DNA of 64,000 bases from the NCBI GenBank assembly GCA_003996215.1, contig QJPP01004047.1:123626-187625 (forward strand), given 5' to 3'. The notes below the pieces were generated by a model. It searched no databases. It had not been told where the DNA came from and saw nothing but the letters and a program-made list of their open reading frames with translations. Each line of letters begins with the position of its first letter. Within the stretch, counting starts at the first letter, position 1. Positions 10,226 to 20,616 of this stretch are shown here, one piece after another. The stretch is from Jaltomata sinuosa (Eukaryota > Streptophyta > Magnoliopsida > Solanales > Solanaceae). The position numbers and the translations under genes are program-made.

Positions 10226-12700
10226 ATGATAAGTACCCGAAGTTCGGGGGAACAAATTTTACCTTACGACCCCGAGCTTGCTAGAACATTGAGGCGGAAT
10301 ATGGCCGCACAACTAGAGGCAGCGAGGATAGCTGCAGAACTGCAGGCCCAACAAAATCTGAATGCTGGTGGTCTGCAGGATGAGATCGCAAGGAATGATG
10401 AGGATCTCGACTTAGATGGAGCTGGCGCTACGGGCGCCATTGTCGTTCCACCGCTACCGCCCGGAGCCAAGTTCAACATCACTAGCATGATGATCCAGCT
10501 GCTGAACTTGAGAGGAGTGTTCCGAGGTGTCGCTGGGGAGGATCCAAACCAGCACCTAATGAATTTCGTGGGCATATGCAAGTCGTTTGAACTACCAGGC
10601 GTGAGTCAGACAGCGATCAGGCTCAGGTTGTTTCCGTTGTCTCTGTCTGATGAGGCAGCATTGTGGTTGACAGAGCTGACCCCCGACTCTATCGCAACGT
10701 GGGGAGAGTTGAGAGGAGCTTTCCTAGAAAGGTTCTTTCCTCCCTCTCGGATGATACAGTGGAGGGACGAGATTAGCAACTTTAGGCAGCAACCGCACGA
10801 AGCACTGCACGAGACTTGGTTGCGATTCAAAAAGAAGATAACACAATGCCCGAACCATCAATTGACCAATAACTTTTTGATGCAGACGTTCTACCGGGCA
10901 CTGAATTCGGCTACCAAGCCGACGTTAGACAACGCAGCAGGTGGTGCATTCATGGGTCTCACTTTTGTTGAGGCCACAACTACTTTGGACAGGCTCACCA
11001 AAACCAACAGGGCCTGGCACACACGAGATTCAGAGGTTGCAGCTAGCACCTATACCGTTGGTATGTCAGCAGAGCAGCGTAGGAAAGAGGAGGAGCACGA
11101 CCAAGACATGGCACATCTGAAAACGCAGTTGGACCTACTGACCAAGCACTTGTTCTCAGGAGGTATGGAGAAGGTACAAGCGGTGGGTTCCCAAGGTATG
11201 GAGACTGAGGAGGCGAATTACTTGGGGGGCTTCCAGGCCAATGGCCAGGGAAACCAAGGAATGAACTACCAGAGAGATAACCACTATGAGAAAGATGGTT
11301 ACAGAGATCGCGATCAAGGTAGCTGGAGGAATAACACCGATAGAGGTGGGTTGTATGTACCACCTGGTAATCGGGACAAAGCTGGCAATGAGGCAGGGAC
11401 TTCCAAGCTAGAGAACATGATGGCGAAGATGCTGTTAAAGGTGGAATCGACTGACTCTGGGGTAAAGGCAATGAGGACTAAGTTATCAACGTTGAGTCAG
11501 GTAGTAGAGTCACATTCCACCGCAATCAAGCAATTGGAGCAGCAAGTGGGTCAGATCTCGGCATCTTTAAACCAAAGGAAGACAGGTACCTTGCCGAGTG
11601 ACACGACTCATCCGAGGAATTACGCTAGCTGTATAGCGATCACCACAAGAAGCGGAAAAATATTACCGGAATCACATCCGGTAATTCAGACTCAAGGTGA
11701 TGCTGCGGATGATGAAGAGGCGGTAGAGGAGGAAAATCCAAAGCCCGCGGAGAAAAGCAAGGAAGCTGAAAAGCTTCCAACTATGATGCCTCGACCACCA
11801 CCTCCTTTCCCACAGCATTTGAAGAAGAAAGCTGACGATGATAAGTTCCTGAACTTCATGACCATGCTGAAGCAGATTTCAATAAACATACCACTGGTGG
11901 AAGCACTGGAACAAATGCCCGGTTATGCTAAGTTTATGAAGGACTTGATTACAAAGAAGAGGTCGGTAAGTTATGAACTGGAAGACAACCTCCACCACTG
12001 CAGCGCTATTTCTTCTAGGTCGTTAGTCGAAAAGAAGGAAGATCCAGGTGCGTTTACTATTCCCTGCACTGTTGGGAAACTCAACTTCGGGAAAGCCTTG
12101 TGTGATCTGGGTGCTAGCATCAACTTGATGCCGCTAGCCGTCTATAAACAACTTGGTTTGGGAGCTCCTAAACCAACGTCCATAAGAGTGATGATGGCTG
12201 ACCGTTCAGTAAAGCGACCTGTGGGAGTATTGTCTGATGTGCTAGTAAAGATCGGTAAGCTTATCTTCCCAACTGACTTTGTGATCTTGGATTGCGAAGT
12301 GGATTTCGAAGTTCCCATAATCTTGGGACGACCATTGTTAGCCACAGCAAGAGCATTGGTCGACATGGAGAAAAACGAGCTGACCTTCCGATTGAACAAT
12401 GAAATGGTCAAGTTCGATGTGTCCAAATTGATGAAGCAACCAAGTGACATGAGGGTGGTCGCGGTCATCAGTGCTATTGAGGAAGTCCCTGCGGACACGT
12501 ATCTTGAGGAGAAGCAGGTTAAGGAAAGCGGTGAAAATAGATCAAGAAAACGAAAACACCGCAAGAGAATCTGCAAAGAAAGAGCGAAGAAGTTGTCGCG
12601 ACTAGCGATGGAGCCCAAAAAGGAAGCTGGAATGCCACACTCCATTGAGTTCTCTTGTTTTGGAGACCCTGGCGGTCTCCAACATAATTACAGAATCTGA
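10226..12700 (+). CDS. E2 gag-protease polyprotein with basic C-terminal tail
   Basis: An uninterrupted frame of about 824 residues from ATG 10226; the open frame begins at TTG 10220, but AUG is preferred. Residues about 75-260 are the retrotransposon gag domain (IRLRLFPLSLSDEAALWLTEL, AFLERFFPPSRM, HETWLRFKKKITQCPNH). About 290-400 is Gln/Gly-rich, with a likely coiled coil near 400-450 (KLENMMAKMLLKVES, IKQLEQQVGQISASL). The aspartic protease has CDLGASINLMPL near 630 and ILGRPLLA near 705. After the protease, where E1 continues into RT, the protein instead has an acidic/basic tail with SRKRKHRKRICKERAKK and stops at GGLQHNYRI. E4 has the same tail, so it is a family trait rather than a random break. 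The tail resembles a nuclear localisation or nucleic-acid-binding segment. The intact frame suggests a young copy that could still make particles. Confidence 0.88.
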   Translation: MISTRSSGEQILPYDPELARTLRRNMAAQLEAARIAAELQAQQNLNAGGLQDEIARNDEDLDLDGAGATGAIVVPPLPPGAKFNITSMMIQLLNLRGVFRGVAGEDPNQHLMNFVGICKSFELPGVSQTAIRLRLFPLSLSDEAALWLTELTPDSIATWGELRGAFLERFFPPSRMIQWRDEISNFRQQPHEALHETWLRFKKKITQCPNHQLTNNFLMQTFYRALNSATKPTLDNAAGGAFMGLTFVEATTTLDRLTKTNRAWHTRDSEVAASTYTVGMSAEQRRKEEEHDQDMAHLKTQLDLLTKHLFSGGMEKVQAVGSQGMETEEANYLGGFQANGQGNQGMNYQRDNHYEKDGYRDRDQGSWRNNTDRGGLYVPPGNRDKAGNEAGTSKLENMMAKMLLKVESTDSGVKAMRTKLSTLSQVVESHSTAIKQLEQQVGQISASLNQRKTGTLPSDTTHPRNYASCIAITTRSGKILPESHPVIQTQGDAADDEEAVEEENPKPAEKSKEAEKLPTMMPRPPPPFPQHLKKKADDDKFLNFMTMLKQISINIPLVEALEQMPGYAKFMKDLITKKRSVSYELEDNLHHCSAISSRSLVEKKEDPGAFTIPCTVGKLNFGKALCDLGASINLMPLAVYKQLGLGAPKPTSIRVMMADRSVKRPVGVLSDVLVKIGKLIFPTDFVILDCEVDFEVPIILGRPLLATARALVDMEKNELTFRLNNEMVKFDVSKLMKQPSDMRVVAVISAIEEVPADTYLEEKQVKESGENRSRKRKHRKRICKERAKKLSRLAMEPKKEAGMPHSIEFSCFGDPGGLQHNYRI

Positions 12701-13348
12701 GTCCGATCGACGTCACAGGTATTCCTTTCTCTCACAGTTTTTAGCTTTCATATGGATGCATTGGGGACAATGCATGAGTCTAAGTTGAGGGTGTTGGGAA
12801 ACCTGTGAGTCACCACCGAGGGTTTTTGTTGCCGTGTTTCTTTTCCCTCCGGTGTGCTATCTAGTAGAACCGGCATGTTTAGGTTGTTATTTTAAATTTT
12901 TGTTGTTTTTTAGTGTCTATAGCAAGCATCATGGCGTTTTTCTTGTTTAAAAACGAGGCCCCTTTAAAAATTTTCTGGTTTTGTACTTATGTTGAAACGA
13001 TTGACTGTCTGGATCCTTGTATGTCATTGTGTGATTATGAGTAGAATGAGTATGCTTAAGCTGAGTGGTTGTTTGATAGTTGGTAGCGATATAGTTTCTT
13101 GGTGCCAAGAGCGTGTGAGATGATTGTTATAAATTCTTACTCTGTGCATGCATCTAGAACTTGCCCGGTCTATTTTGTTAAGTTCGAAGTTTGGTTGCTT
13201 AGGAAAGGATCAGAGGCCCTTTTTGTGTGCAGTCCACTTAACCTAAAAGACCGTCCAAATATAAATAATCCCTTGATCCCTGTTTGAGCCAAATTAACCT
13301 TATTCTTTCAATAACTTGTCACCATTCCCGTTTAACTTTGAATTCCTA

Positions 13349-13520
13349 TTTTGGCCCTGGTCCTTCCTTGGACATCGTGTACCTCAACGCAGGCAATCAG
13401 CCTAAGTTGAGGGTGGCTACCATAGAGGTAAACCCTGTTTTGGCCCTGGTCCTGCCATGGACATCGTGCACCTCAACGCAGGCAATCAGCCTAAGTTGAG
13501 GGTGGCTACTACAGAGGTGA
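13349..13520 (+). repeat. Tandem pair of about 88 bp with hairpin and PPT-like motif
   Basis: Each unit runs TTTTGGCCCTGG ... CCTCAAC(GC)AGGCAATCAG ... TAAGTTGAGGGTGG. CCTCAAC can pair with GTTGAGG, giving a small hairpin whose 3' arm lies in the PPT-like motif. PPT-like copies are at 13403-13416 and 13492-13505. Equivalent pairs are present in E4 (about 32675-32850) and E5 (about 55580-55765). Confidence 0.8.
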
Positions 13521-14218
13521 ATGATAAGAAAAAGAGGATGGAGAAGATTGGTTGTGAATAGAATGAAAATTCGGGTGTGTGCCTAAGAAAAGAAAAATAA
13601 AAAGAAGTGAACAAGATCGAAAAAGTAACAAAAAAAATTCTCAAAATAAAGAGGCCGCACCTGTAGCTAGAGAGAAGGAAATAAAAAGGCGAATAAGGAT
13701 GGACAAAGTAAAGGATATGGTAATAAGACGTCGGTAGTTCCAAGGAGGTCTTAGTCACTAACCCCTAAATGTATCCTACCTGCACCTGAAGCCTCAGTAC
13801 AAGCCAAAACAAGTCCTGTAGTGATCCTGAGCGGCTTTCTGAAGAGCTGAAATAGAATAGTAAGGGAAAGCCTATGGTATCGCATGTGCATTGTTTGAAA
13901 TCATTTGTGAGTGTGAGCGCTTAACTAGTCCCAAATCTTGTGTGTGGGATTTCTTTGTGGTGAGGGCACCAAGATGTCTGTATTGTCTATTGATTGTTAG
14001 GATAGCTGCGCATGTGAATGTAGAATGTTCTATCATATCGGAATGACATGTTTGGATCCTTGCAAGTTAGTGTTTCATACATTCGTGTGCTACGAGGGAG
14101 CTTGATTTAATGGAATAAGATGTGGAATGACCATGAGTTGCTAGAGACATGAGTTCGTGTTCTTAGTTAAGTCGTTTTATTGTTTTATGTTATATTGCTT
14201 GAGGACAAGCGAACGTTT

Positions 14219-14232
14219 TAAGTTGAGGGTGT
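14219..14232 (+). other. E2 polypurine tract
   Basis: TAAGTTGAGGGTGT directly abuts the 3' LTR start (TGAT at 14233). Only the GTTGAGGGTG part is purine-rich, as in related elements. It would prime plus-strand DNA synthesis. Confidence 0.75.
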
Positions 14233-15564
14233 TGATGTGCCGCTAATTTACGGCACTTTCGGCTCCTTTTTACTAAGAACAATCGTACGTTTTCAAGCAA
14301 CCATTGTTGTTTTTGATGTTTTTATGTTGTATTTGTAGGAAATGGAAACAAACACGGAAACGGACGGAAATACGCGAAAAAGAACATTCTAGATAAGAGT
14401 GACGGTTCAGGTGACGGTCCGTCAAGGGTGTGACGGTCCGTCACCCAAACCGTCACACCAAGGCAGCAGCCAAGGCAGCACCACTGCCTAAGGGTGACGG
14501 TCCAGGCGACGGTCCGTCAACCCTGTGACGGTCCGTCACCCCAAGCCGTCACACTTAGGCAGTCCGCGATGCGGAATTCGAGCGTTTTTGGGATTGGTTT
14601 CCTAGACTCCTATAAATACCCTATGTTAGGTTTATTTTACAGATTACCTTTCCAATAGTTTTTACACACGTTACTAAATAATTTTAGGAGTTTTAGTCGA
14701 CTTGGAGAGCAAGAAACACGTTTTCTACTTCTTGAATTCGTGTTCTTGAATCGTTCTTGGGATTTTGTTGTTCTTGCTCTTGGATTAATTAAAGATTATT
14801 TTCAATACATTGTAAGGATCTCTTTTCTTTATTATGAATATTGCTTTCTTTTGTTCTTCTACAAGCATGAGTAACTAAACCTCCCACAACTAGGGTTGTG
14901 GGAGCCATGGCAAACGTAGCGATATAGATTCCGGGTAGCGTTGGGTTCAATATATGTATGGTCACGTTGTTAATCATTCATTATTTAACGTTTTCTAGTG
15001 GTTGCAAACATTAGAACATGCCTAGGTTTAAGTTTGCTTGAGTAAAGAGATTAAAACCGGGAAACTTGATTAACAACAAGGATTAGAGACTACTAACTCT
15101 CGTCTAATGATTAATGCTGTAACTAGATTAATCTACTTGATGTTTAGGATTGAAATCTAAAAAGCACATCTTTTTGAGGTCGAGAGAATAGAAAAGGAAA
15201 TTTGTTTATTTGGTCGAGAGACGTTTAGACGATACCATTAATTCAATCACATCGTGACACACACATAAAAAAGAACCCGGTTAAGCCTAGAATCGACATT
15301 GTTACCAACGCCATGGTAAACACTTCCCTAGTTCATTCTCCTATTGATTATTTCTCATACGTTAATTGTTTGTTTTTGTTTACAATTTGATTACGCAAAA
15401 CCCCCTCCTTTTACCGAAAACTATTGACGACTAGTCACTTAATTCACTAAAGACTTAATTTTCACCATATTCTCTGTGGGATTCGACCCCAACCTAGTTG
15501 GGTTCTATATTTGACTACGACCGCTTACGCTTCGTTAATTTGAGGTGTAGTTTGGGCGTTATCA
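14233..15564 (+). repeat. E2 3' LTR
   Basis: 1332 bp, near-identical partner of 8768-10097, with the same palindrome array, TATAAATA (14611-14618) and internal hairpin. It restores some palindromes that are mutated in the 5' LTR (for example GACGGTCCGTC where the left copy has GACGGTCTGTC). Confidence 0.93.
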
Positions 15565-15569
15565 ATAAC

Positions 15570-16852
15570 GTACGAGTTTTAATCAAGATGAGAGTAAACT
15601 AGGGAAGTGTTCACCATGGCGTTGTAACAATTTCGATTCAAAGCTTAACCGGGTTCTTTCTATATGCATGTCACGATGTGATTGAATTAATGGTATCATC
15701 TAAACGTTTCTCAACCAAATAGACGAATTTCCTTTTCAATTCTCTCGAACTTGAAAAGGTGAGCTTTTATATTTCAATCCTAAACATCAAGTAGATTAAT
15801 CTAGTTACAACATTAATCATAAGACGAGAGTTAGTAGTCTCGAATCCTCGTAGTTAATCAAATTTCCCGATTTTAATCTCTTTACTCAAGTAAATTAAAC
15901 CTAGGCATGTTCTAATGTTTGCAACCACTAGAAAACGTGAAGAATGAATGATTAACAATGTGACAATCATAAATATTGATCCCGACGCTACCCGGAATCT
16001 ATATTGCTACTTTTGCCATGGCTCCCACAACCCTAGTTGTGGAAAGTTAGTTACTCATGCTTTTATGGAAAGAGAAGAAGATCAAATTCATAATAAAGAG
16101 AAAAGATTCTTACAATATATGAAAACAAGCTTCAATTATCCAAGAACAAGAAACCAAGATCCCAAGAACAATCAAAAACAAGATGATGAAGAAGAAAAAC
16201 GTGAATGTGTTGTGTTTTCCTCTCAAATTCTTGCTCAAAAATCTCCTAAAACTATTGGGTAATGTGTGAATAAAATAAACCTAACACAGGGTATTTATAG
16301 TAGTCCAGGAAATAAAGTCCAAAAATAGGATTTTCGTAATCCGCGTGGTATTTGATGAGTCGCCTGACGGACCGTCGCCACTGTGACGGGCCGTCACTCA
16401 CAGCCGTTGCCACTATCCAGTGCATGCAATCTTTTAGCTCCCACTTGACGGCATGGATGACGGTCTGTCAAAGGTGTGACAGGCCGTCACGCCAACCGTC
16501 GCTGCTATCCAGTGTAGGCTCTTCTTGAGCTCTCACTTGACGGCTTGGCTGATGGTCCGTCAAAGGTGTGATGGGCCGTCATGCCAACCGTCGCCGCTAT
16601 CCAGTGGCTCCTTTAGCTGCTGCCAGGTTTGATGGCTCTCCTGACGGTCAGTCACCTGTGTGACGAGCCGTCAGGTCCTCCGTCAAGCTCAACCTTTGTT
16701 ACTTAGCTTGAGTATTTTTACTTCCTTTTTATCCTTGTCTACATTTCCTGCAAATACAACATAAAAACATCAAAAGACACAAAAGTTGCTCGAAAACTTG
16801 CGAGTATTCTTAGTTAAAGGCGTCAAATGTGCCGTAGAATCCAGGCACATCA
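15570..16852 (-). repeat. E1 5' LTR, U3-side piece (right of E2), with promoter
   Basis: Read on the minus strand it begins TGATGTGCC at 16852, carries a degenerate TGACGG/CCGTCA array (about 16690-16365) and a TATA-like box (TATTTATA on the plus strand, 16292-16299). It then runs into the R/U5 part, where E2 is inserted. Compared with the E2, E4 and E5 LTRs it is clearly diverged, so it marks a different or older subfamily. Because E2 lies between the putative transcription start and gag, the native E1 transcript is separated from its coding region by 6.8 kb. Bases 16853-16857 (ATACA) would be one copy of the E1 target duplication; the other is outside the window. Confidence 0.82.
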
Positions 16853-17119
16853 ATACACCTACATAGAGTGAAGATTGAACATTATCATGTTAACTATAAT
16901 TGGGGTCCCCCGACTCTCTCTTTCCACCAGTTGATGACACTCCCTAATAAATGGGAAGTCATTGACCCATATGGTCTACTTGAGGTAGGTCGAGATCCAT
17001 CGATACCTTCCATTGATAGGTTTATGATTGACCTAGACCATGCTTACATACCTCCAGAGCCTAAGCCCACAGGAGAGCGGCGGCCAAGGCACTCAGAAAG
17101 GCGTCATCCACGGTCTTAA
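16853..17119 (+). pseudogene. C-terminal end of an E3 ORF truncated by E1
   Basis: The frame is open across the E1 junction at 16853 and ends at a TAA in 17117-17119. The visible end reads PNKWEVIDPYGLLEV...FMIDLDHAYIPPEPKP and finishes in a basic RRPRHSERRHPRS tail. I do not recognise the family. Its position before the PPT and 3' LTR suggests a post-pol ORF. There is no genuine start codon here; the first GTG at 16868 only looks like a start. Confidence 0.5.
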
Positions 17120-19146
17120 GTCTTTTAGGGAGTCCTAACACCCATTTCTCTTTTGTTATCTTTGTACATCGGGGATAATTTTTTGTTTTAAGTTGGGGGG
17201 TGGGTACATTTTGTTAGGTATAATTTTTTTTATTGGCGCCCTTGTTGGGTATGCTTTCATTGTAGGTCTCCATTTATGTGAAATTCCTCATGATTTATAT
17301 TGTTCTCTTACCAGGCTTGATCTTTTTATTATTTTTGGTTATGAGATTGCCATGTTGCCGGGTTAGTCCTACACGCTAATTATTTTACTAATCGTGCTTT
17401 GCAAATTGCACTTAGTGCCTATGTCATGCCTCGTTCTTAATTATCCACTAGCGCGTAATTTGAATATTGCCTTTGTAGATAATAGTTAGTTTTGAATAAA
17501 CTCCAAGAGTTTTCTTCATACTATGATTTTTTCCCAAGGAGCTTCTTTTCTTTATTTTTTTGTGTTGAATCGGGTGACATTTCCCTATATTATATTGAGA
17601 AATAATTTTCTTAAGGAAAAATGCCAAGTTTTACTATTTATCTTGAGTCTGTGTCACACTTGTCTCAAATGGGACTACCAAAAAAATTCCGTGGCAAAAG
17701 AATTTAAAAATTGAGAAAAGAGGGGAAAATAATATTTGCAAAAGAATTCTCTTGTCATGACTTGCACATTCTCCATTTGGCTTGTTGATTACAAATGAGT
17801 TGTGTGGAACTCAAAATAGCTTGTCAAAAATCATTCATTCCAATTGATTTGAGACTAATTATGAACTTTTTGTGTTGTGATGCCTTGTGCAGTAAGGTTT
17901 ACTTTGTTCTTGTGTGTGTATGTCGTCTAGAATTTTTTACGAATGTGATTCAAGGCTAAATCCTAGACGTTTCTCAGCTTGGAAGATGACCTTAGTCCTT
18001 CTTTGAATAGTCACTTTACCCAAAAGTTCTGTCCCGTAACATTGATCCTAGTCAACCCCCTTTGAGCCTTTAACATTTCCTTGGCACCCATGTTACACAC
18101 CTTAACCTTCTTGAAACCTTCTATTTTGGCACCCATTCCTCCTTAATTGCTAGAAATGAAAGTGTAGGCTGAAAGCATAAGTTTAAGGAGGGGATATGAA
18201 TGAAAAAATAAAATATTGATGTAGCAAAAGCCTAAGTTTAGGGGTGTATGCATTATTGATGGTAAAAAGAGGAGTTGAGCTTCAATTGTGAGATAGTACC
18301 CTATGATTATCTTAAGAATTGATTGAAAATGTTCAAAAGAAGGAAAGAGTGAAAGAAAAAGAATTGAGTGGTGTTACCTCATAAGATAAAAGAAAAGGGT
18401 GATTGGAATATTAATTTGTGGGAAAATTAGGATTGTGAGAGGGAGAAATAATATGAAGTTGAATCAAAAATGTGAGCGGTGCACTTGAATTCTTATGATA
18501 GCATTAGGAAGGTTTAGTCACTTGAGCCTAATGGAATCCTCACCTTAGTCCTAGCCTACATCATTGCCCGCAAGTCCTTAGTGATTCCGAGTTTTGCAAC
18601 TCTATATTAGTGGAAAATTACATGAAGGGAAAGCCTATGGTTCTACGTGTATACATTTGAACTTCTTTGAGAGAGAGTGAGCGTCTTTGTTCTCCTATAA
18701 TCTTGATACTGTGAATTGCATAATTTTGAATGGGATTCTCTCTCTTATGGTGAGTGGCATTGCATCCTTCAAGTAGATAGTAAAGTCTTGATCTCAATTG
18801 AGAGGAACGAATGAGACAAGTTGTGTAGCGAATCTTGAGGCAAACCTTGAAGGTTAATGCCAATGGCTTGAGAAGCTTGATAATCTTGTTTTGAAGGAAA
18901 CGTTTCCTTGATTTTGAATGAAAGAATTCTCTTAAAAAGAATTTTGAAGGATCAATTTTTCCTTGTGTTCATGGTGATACCAAATGAGTTAGTGTCTTTT
19001 GTTTTAAGTTTTTTGTTTATTATTTTCTTTAGTTTTTGAATAGGTATAGTCCTTTGTGCAATCCTTGTGTCTTGAAAAGTTAGTGTCAATCCTTGGCTTT
19101 ATGAGTGCTTTGCTTGAGGACTAGCAATAGTTCAAGTTTGGGGGTT
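17120..19146 (+). other. E3 3' noncoding region
   Basis: About 2 kb, AT-rich, without a credible gene. Near 17190-17210 it has a PPT-like AAGTTGGGGGGTGGG shortly after the ORF, and at its end the true PPT. A/G-rich stretches at about 18180-18500 resemble in layout, not in sequence, the noncoding 3' region of E2. A long noncoding stretch before the PPT is common in Athila/Tat elements. Confidence 0.55.
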
Positions 19147-20615
19147 TGATAAGTTGGTAATCTACCAACTTAATTAGCTTTTAATCATGAATTATTGTCT
19201 TGATTTGATGCGATTTAGGAGGATTTTATGCCTTTATTGTCTTATATGCAGGAACTCTTGATCAATAAAGATAGAAGAGTATTTGAACCTAAATGAGACA
19301 TAAATAGAGGCTAAGTCAAGAGATGACTGGGGGAGAAAAGATCTGCTTAGGATGTGCATTAGAGACCAGCGAGCCACAATATGGTACCTGCATTTTGCAG
19401 GTGCCAGCGCAAATGAAAGCCAGATCACTGCCTTATAATACAGTCACCTACGTTCCACAAGTCATCAAGTGCAGCCGCAGGTGCTCGTTAGATGGAGTCG
19501 CATGAGGAGATCCCACACTTCCCAAGAGACTTGGCACCTCCATGCCGTAAGTCACCAAGGGCGACCGCAGGTGCCATCGCATATCCCATCGCAAGTTCTC
19601 TGAAGGGAAACACGGTCCAAAAGGCCATTGCATAATTGGGAAGCTTCCAAGACCCTTTTTTGGGATCTGCGCAATGATTTTATACCAACTTTCCCCAATT
19701 AGGATATTGTTGTTAGATTACACTTAGTAGTACAAGTTTTCTTAGCTCTCTTCTTCCTTGAGGAAAAAACACCATTGTTGAATATTTGAGCTTGGAATTG
19801 AAGATAGCTTATGAAGATGAATGGAATTAAAGATTACTCACTTGGTATATTCTCTTTTTCCTTCACTATGAGGAGCTAAATCCAATTCTAGGGGTATGTG
19901 CATGATGGGTGTTTGAATTTAGAAATAGGTGTTGATTATTTGAGTTTATAAATTGATTATTATGTGTGGGTCTATTGAATCCTTCATATTTTAATTATAA
20001 AATTGATGGTTGCAAATATTAATTTAGCTTGCTAATTAAGTTCTTGCTTGAGAAAGAAGTTCAATAATTGGGTAAGGATTCAATAGTAGGGATTTGGGAT
20101 TTCCACCATAAGTTGAGGCTAAAAATAGCTTAACTTAGGAAATTCCCACCTAAAGTTGAGGCTAGAAATAGCTTAACTCACCTAAGCCATTTGGTTATTT
20201 TGTTTCTAAAATATGGGGTTCGAGAGAAACTATAGTGTATATATGTTTGGTACATTGAAAAATAACTAAACATGACTTAAACCAAGGCTACCCGCACTTT
20301 GATAAAAAATAACTTGAATAATCAACCCCAATCCCAATGCATGAACCCATTGGAAGCATACCCCTAGTTTTTCCATCCTTGATATAAACACTTGTGTTAA
20401 GCTGTTGTCTTGTTACAAATTTGAATTTACTTTCCCAAAACCAATTCCCCCATTTACTTTACATGTTTAAACATGGTGCTTGCTCTTGTGAATTGACTTA
20501 CATTTTGTGGTAGATCTCTATACCAATCCTTGTGGATTCGACCTTGACTCGCATTAGGTTATTATTTTACAATGACCGTAGCTACCTCCTTTTAGGAGAT
20601 TTGTTTTGGACGTCA
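19147..20615 (+). repeat. E3-family LTR (copy 1, plus strand)
   Basis: Starts TGATAAGTTGGTAATCTACC, whose first part is a 21-bp near-perfect palindrome (AAGTTGGTA ... TACCAACTT). U3 has several CAGGTGC-type motifs (about 19396, 19480, 19570) and a TATA-like stretch near 19681. The right edge is taken near GTCA at 20612-20615 and is uncertain by several bases. Confidence 0.7.
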
Positions 20616-20616
20616 T

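Larger units (their letters stand above)
12701..14232 (+). other. E2 3' noncoding region between gag-protease and 3' LTR
   Basis: No credible ORF. It contains a stem-loop (GCATTG...CAATGC near 12756-12771) followed by a PPT-like TAAGTTGAGGGTGT at 12781-12794. A tandem pair of roughly 88-bp units (about 13349-13520), each with its own PPT-like copy, follows, then an A/G-rich stretch (13520-13700), then conserved sequence up to the true PPT. The same region occurs in E4 (31932-33468, inverted) and E5 (55035-56476). Confidence 0.8.
8768..15564 (+). mobile_element. E2: non-autonomous Athila-type retrotransposon (gag-protease only)
   Basis: A structurally complete 6.8-kb element with LTRs 8768-10097 and 14233-15564, both TGAT...ATCA, a perfect 5-bp target duplication ATAAC (8763-8767 and 15565-15569), a PBS and a polypurine tract. 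The internal region encodes one long gag-protease ORF and no RT, RNase H or integrase, so movement would need enzymes from a relative such as E1. The two LTRs differ at only a small number of positions by eye, so the insertion is fairly recent and younger than E1, which it splits. It lies in the opposite orientation to E1. Confidence 0.95.
1..16852 (-). mobile_element. E1: Athila-type Ty3/gypsy LTR retrotransposon, partial, split by E2
   Basis: Read on the minus strand the order is 5' LTR (16852 down to 8569), PBS, gag, protease, RT, RNase H, integrase, a noncoding stretch with a possible internal promoter, and a post-pol ORF running off the left edge. The 3' LTR is outside the window. Lineage call rests on the protease motif CDLGASINLM, the RT block ending in FMDDF, a tRNA-Asp-type PBS and an extra ORF after pol, all typical of Athila. 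The 5' LTR is interrupted by E2 (8768-15564 plus a 5-bp duplication). E1 itself sits in E3, whose ORF fragment resumes at 16853. The coding part has several in-frame stops and at least two frameshifts, so this copy is not autonomous now. It is still the only element here retaining a full Athila pol. Confidence 0.9.
16853..20615 (+). mobile_element. E3: 3' portion of an LTR retrotransposon (ORF end, PPT, 3' LTR)
   Basis: What remains is the end of an ORF (16853-17119), about 2 kb of noncoding 3' sequence, a PPT (about 19133-19146, ending TTTGGGGGTT) and an LTR from TGAT at 19147 to about 20615. The 5' part lies left of E1, outside the window. Two more LTR copies of this family are at 22085-22540 (minus) and 24855-25650 (plus). 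A closely associated inverted gag-protease fragment (20617-22080) suggests an Athila/Tat-like lineage, but this is not secure. Confidence 0.65.

Noticed and set aside
10264..12716. Several minus-strand open frames opposite the E2 gag-protease
   Set aside because: They are mirror frames of a strong coding region on the plus strand and have no domains of their own.
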